A DNA stretch of 6,036 nucleotides, taken from assembly GCA_002428895.1 (NCBI GenBank), contig DIYC01000006.1:1-6036 (forward strand), read 5' to 3'. Below are positions 4,466 to 6,036 of the stretch, piece by piece; the first letter of the stretch is position 1; each line of letters starts with the position of its first letter. A program made the translations under genes and the position numbers. The notes beneath the pieces were generated by a model. It saw only the letters and a list, made by a program, of their open reading frames with translations, was not told where the DNA came from and did no database searches. This DNA comes from Burkholderiales bacterium UBA6064. GTDB taxonomy: Bacteria; Pseudomonadota; Gammaproteobacteria; Burkholderiales; Burkholderiaceae_B.

Positions 4466-6036
4466 TCAATATGAATTTTGACTTGCTTTGGCCAAAATTC
4501 TTTCTAAGGGCTTGCGCCCCAGCATCCAAAAAATCAAGGGTGTGATCAATGTGTCTAACACTGTCGAACTGACTAACCCTCCAAAAATCACCACCGCCAC
4601 TGGGTGCAAAATTTCCTTGCCAGGGGCATCGGCCGACAAAAGAAGTGGCGTCAAGGCAAATGCTGCAACCAAGGCGGTCATCAAGACGGGGGTTAAGCGC
4701 TCGAGTGACCCACGAACAATCATAGGAATTCCAAACGATTCACCCTCAAACTTGCACAGGTTGATGTAATGGCTCACTTTAAGAATACCATTGCGTGTCG
4801 CGATGCCTGCAAGAGTGATAAAACCAACCATAGAGGCCACTGACAGCGAAACGCCAGCAATCCACATCGCCGTCACACTACCAATCAAGGCAAATGGAAT
4901 ATTCCCCATAATGATCAAGGCCAATATACCCGATTGATATCGACTGTACAACACCAGAAAAATCAAAGCAAGAGACACAAAAGACAGGCCAATCATTAAA
5001 CGTGTTGCCTGTTCTTGGGCTTGAAACTGACCCTCGATACTGACAAAATAACCACCAGGCAAGGCGATATTCACAACAGCCTGTCGCACTTGGTCAATAA
5101 TTCTTGCCATGTCCGACCCATCTGTGTTTGCATAAACGACTATGCGTCGCCTGGTATTTTCACGGCCAATCTGATTCGGGCCATCGCCTTCTTCCACAGT
5201 GGCCACACTCGACAACGGTATTCGTCCAGCAGGGCTGTCTAACATGAGTCGCTCAAGATCTTGAGGTGTCCGACTACCATCAGCCAATCGAATGACCAAA
5301 TCAAACCGTTTAGCACCATCAATCACCTGCGTCACCTGCTCTCCTTGGGACAAACTCTGTAAAACCATCAAAACTTGACCGGGCGTTAAGCCATATTGAG
5401 CAGCTTTACGATAATCCACACGCACTTTAATTTGTGGAATGAGCACTTGCTTTTCGACTGACAAATCCACCAAACCATTGACTTGAGTGAGTCGACCTCT
5501 CAGATCTTCGGCAAGACCGCGCAATGTATCCAGATCATCGCCAAAAATTTTGATGGCCACTTGGGCGCGAACCCCAGAAAGCAAATGATCAAGTCGATGG
5601 GAAATGGGCTGACCAATTGCCACGAACCCAGGCAATACAGATAACCTTTTCCGAATGTCCTCCATGATGGCCTCTCGATCACGGTCTGAACGCTTTAAGT
5701 CCACATCAATTTCTGCAGCATGAACACCCTCAGCATGCTCGTCCAATTCCGCCCTGCCTGTACGTCGACCTACTTTTTTAACTTCTGGCACTTCAGCGAT
5801 TAATTTCTCAGCCAACGCCCCCATGCGATTCGATTCTTGCAAAGAAATACCTGGATTAAAGATCAACCCCATCACCAGTGATCCTTCATTAAAGGGTGGC
5901 AAGAAAGATTTCGGAAAGAAGGGGACAGTTAAAGCCGACGCAAGTACTGCACTCATCGCCAAGCCAATAATTAATTTCGCTCGCGGAAAACTCCAGTGCA
6001 GCAAGCGAGAATCAAACGCTTTTAATCGTCTCACCA
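4466..6036 (-). CDS. Heavy-metal efflux RND permease, CzcA/CusA family, 5' truncated by window edge
   Basis: This is the C-terminal 522 or so residues of an inner-membrane RND pump that would use the proton gradient to export metal cations through an adaptor and an outer-membrane channel. Full members are about 1,000-1,050 residues, so roughly half is visible. In order: TM7 (about 20-40), the second periplasmic porter/docking region from FLPPFNEGSLVMGL (44-57) to about 340, including SHRLDHLLSGVRAQVAIKIF (145-164), IGRENTRRRIVV (289-300) and SIEGQFQAQEQATRL (332-346), then TM8-TM12 (about 347-503). GIATRNGILKVSHYINL (410-426) is highly characteristic of heavy-metal RND pumps. The TM4 proton-relay residues used to separate Czc, Cnr and Cus types lie outside the window, so the metal cannot be named. 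The GTG at 6034 is internal. The gene for the small secreted protein follows after 20 bp. Confidence 0.95.
   Translation of the reverse strand, partial: VRRLKAFDSRLLHWSFPRAKLIIGLAMSAVLASALTVPFFPKSFLPPFNEGSLVMGLIFNPGISLQESNRMGALAEKLIAEVPEVKKVGRRTGRAELDEHAEGVHAAEIDVDLKRSDRDREAIMEDIRKRLSVLPGFVAIGQPISHRLDHLLSGVRAQVAIKIFGDDLDTLRGLAEDLRGRLTQVNGLVDLSVEKQVLIPQIKVRVDYRKAAQYGLTPGQVLMVLQSLSQGEQVTQVIDGAKRFDLVIRLADGSRTPQDLERLMLDSPAGRIPLSSVATVEEGDGPNQIGRENTRRRIVVYANTDGSDMARIIDQVRQAVVNIALPGGYFVSIEGQFQAQEQATRLMIGLSFVSLALIFLVLYSRYQSGILALIIMGNIPFALIGSVTAMWIAGVSLSVASMVGFITLAGIATRNGILKVSHYINLCKFEGESFGIPMIVRGSLERLTPVLMTALVAAFALTPLLLSADAPGKEILHPVAVVIFGGLVSSTVLDTLITPLIFWMLGRKPLERILAKASQNSY

Noticed and set aside
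4446..4529. N-terminal extension of the small secreted protein from an ATG at 4529
   Set aside because: It overlaps the end of the pump gene, would bury the signal peptide inside the protein, and the good ribosome binding site serves the ATG at 4445.

Overview
The window looks like chromosome from a proteobacterium, most likely a betaproteobacterium of the Burkholderiales type with moderate, not high, G+C content. This rests on the cysN-then-cobA gene order, which I recall as common in that group, and on the style of the CysN, LysR and CzcA-family proteins. It is inference; no rRNA or marker gene is present. All genes found are chromosomal housekeeping or accessory genes. I see no insertion sequence, phage gene, CRISPR array, tRNA or rRNA.

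Layout. (1) Bases 1-1885, plus strand: the 3' end of a sulfur-assimilation operon. It holds cysN (5' end outside the window) followed after 7 bp by a stand-alone uroporphyrinogen-III C-methyltransferase (cobA/SUMT type). CysN helps activate sulfate to APS. The methyltransferase starts the branch to siroheme, the cofactor of sulfite reductase, so the pair supplies both substrate and cofactor for sulfate reduction. (2) Bases 1902-4048: a LysR-type regulator on the minus strand, divergent from a plus-strand doxX-pirin operon. The 99 bp between lysR and doxX carries a near-consensus sigma70 promoter, an AATATT-N11-AATATT dyad fitting the LysR T-N11-A rule, and a 10-bp repeat spaced 41 bp apart. 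This is a compact, self-contained regulatory module, probably responding to a redox-active or electrophilic small molecule. (3) Bases 4071-6036, minus strand: the 3' half of a heavy-metal RND efflux pump gene (CzcA/CusA family, 5' end outside the window), followed by a small secreted histidine-containing protein. They probably form one metal-efflux operon.

The gene blocks are packed closely. cobA and lysR converge with 16 bp between their stop codons, and pirin and the small secreted protein gene converge with 22 bp between them, where two overlapping short inverted repeats lie. No intergenic stretch exceeds 100 bp.

The least standard items are the small secreted protein, whose predicted mature N-terminus would be a histidine within a His-rich segment, and the lysR-doxX control region. 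I found no clear evidence of a wholly new system.
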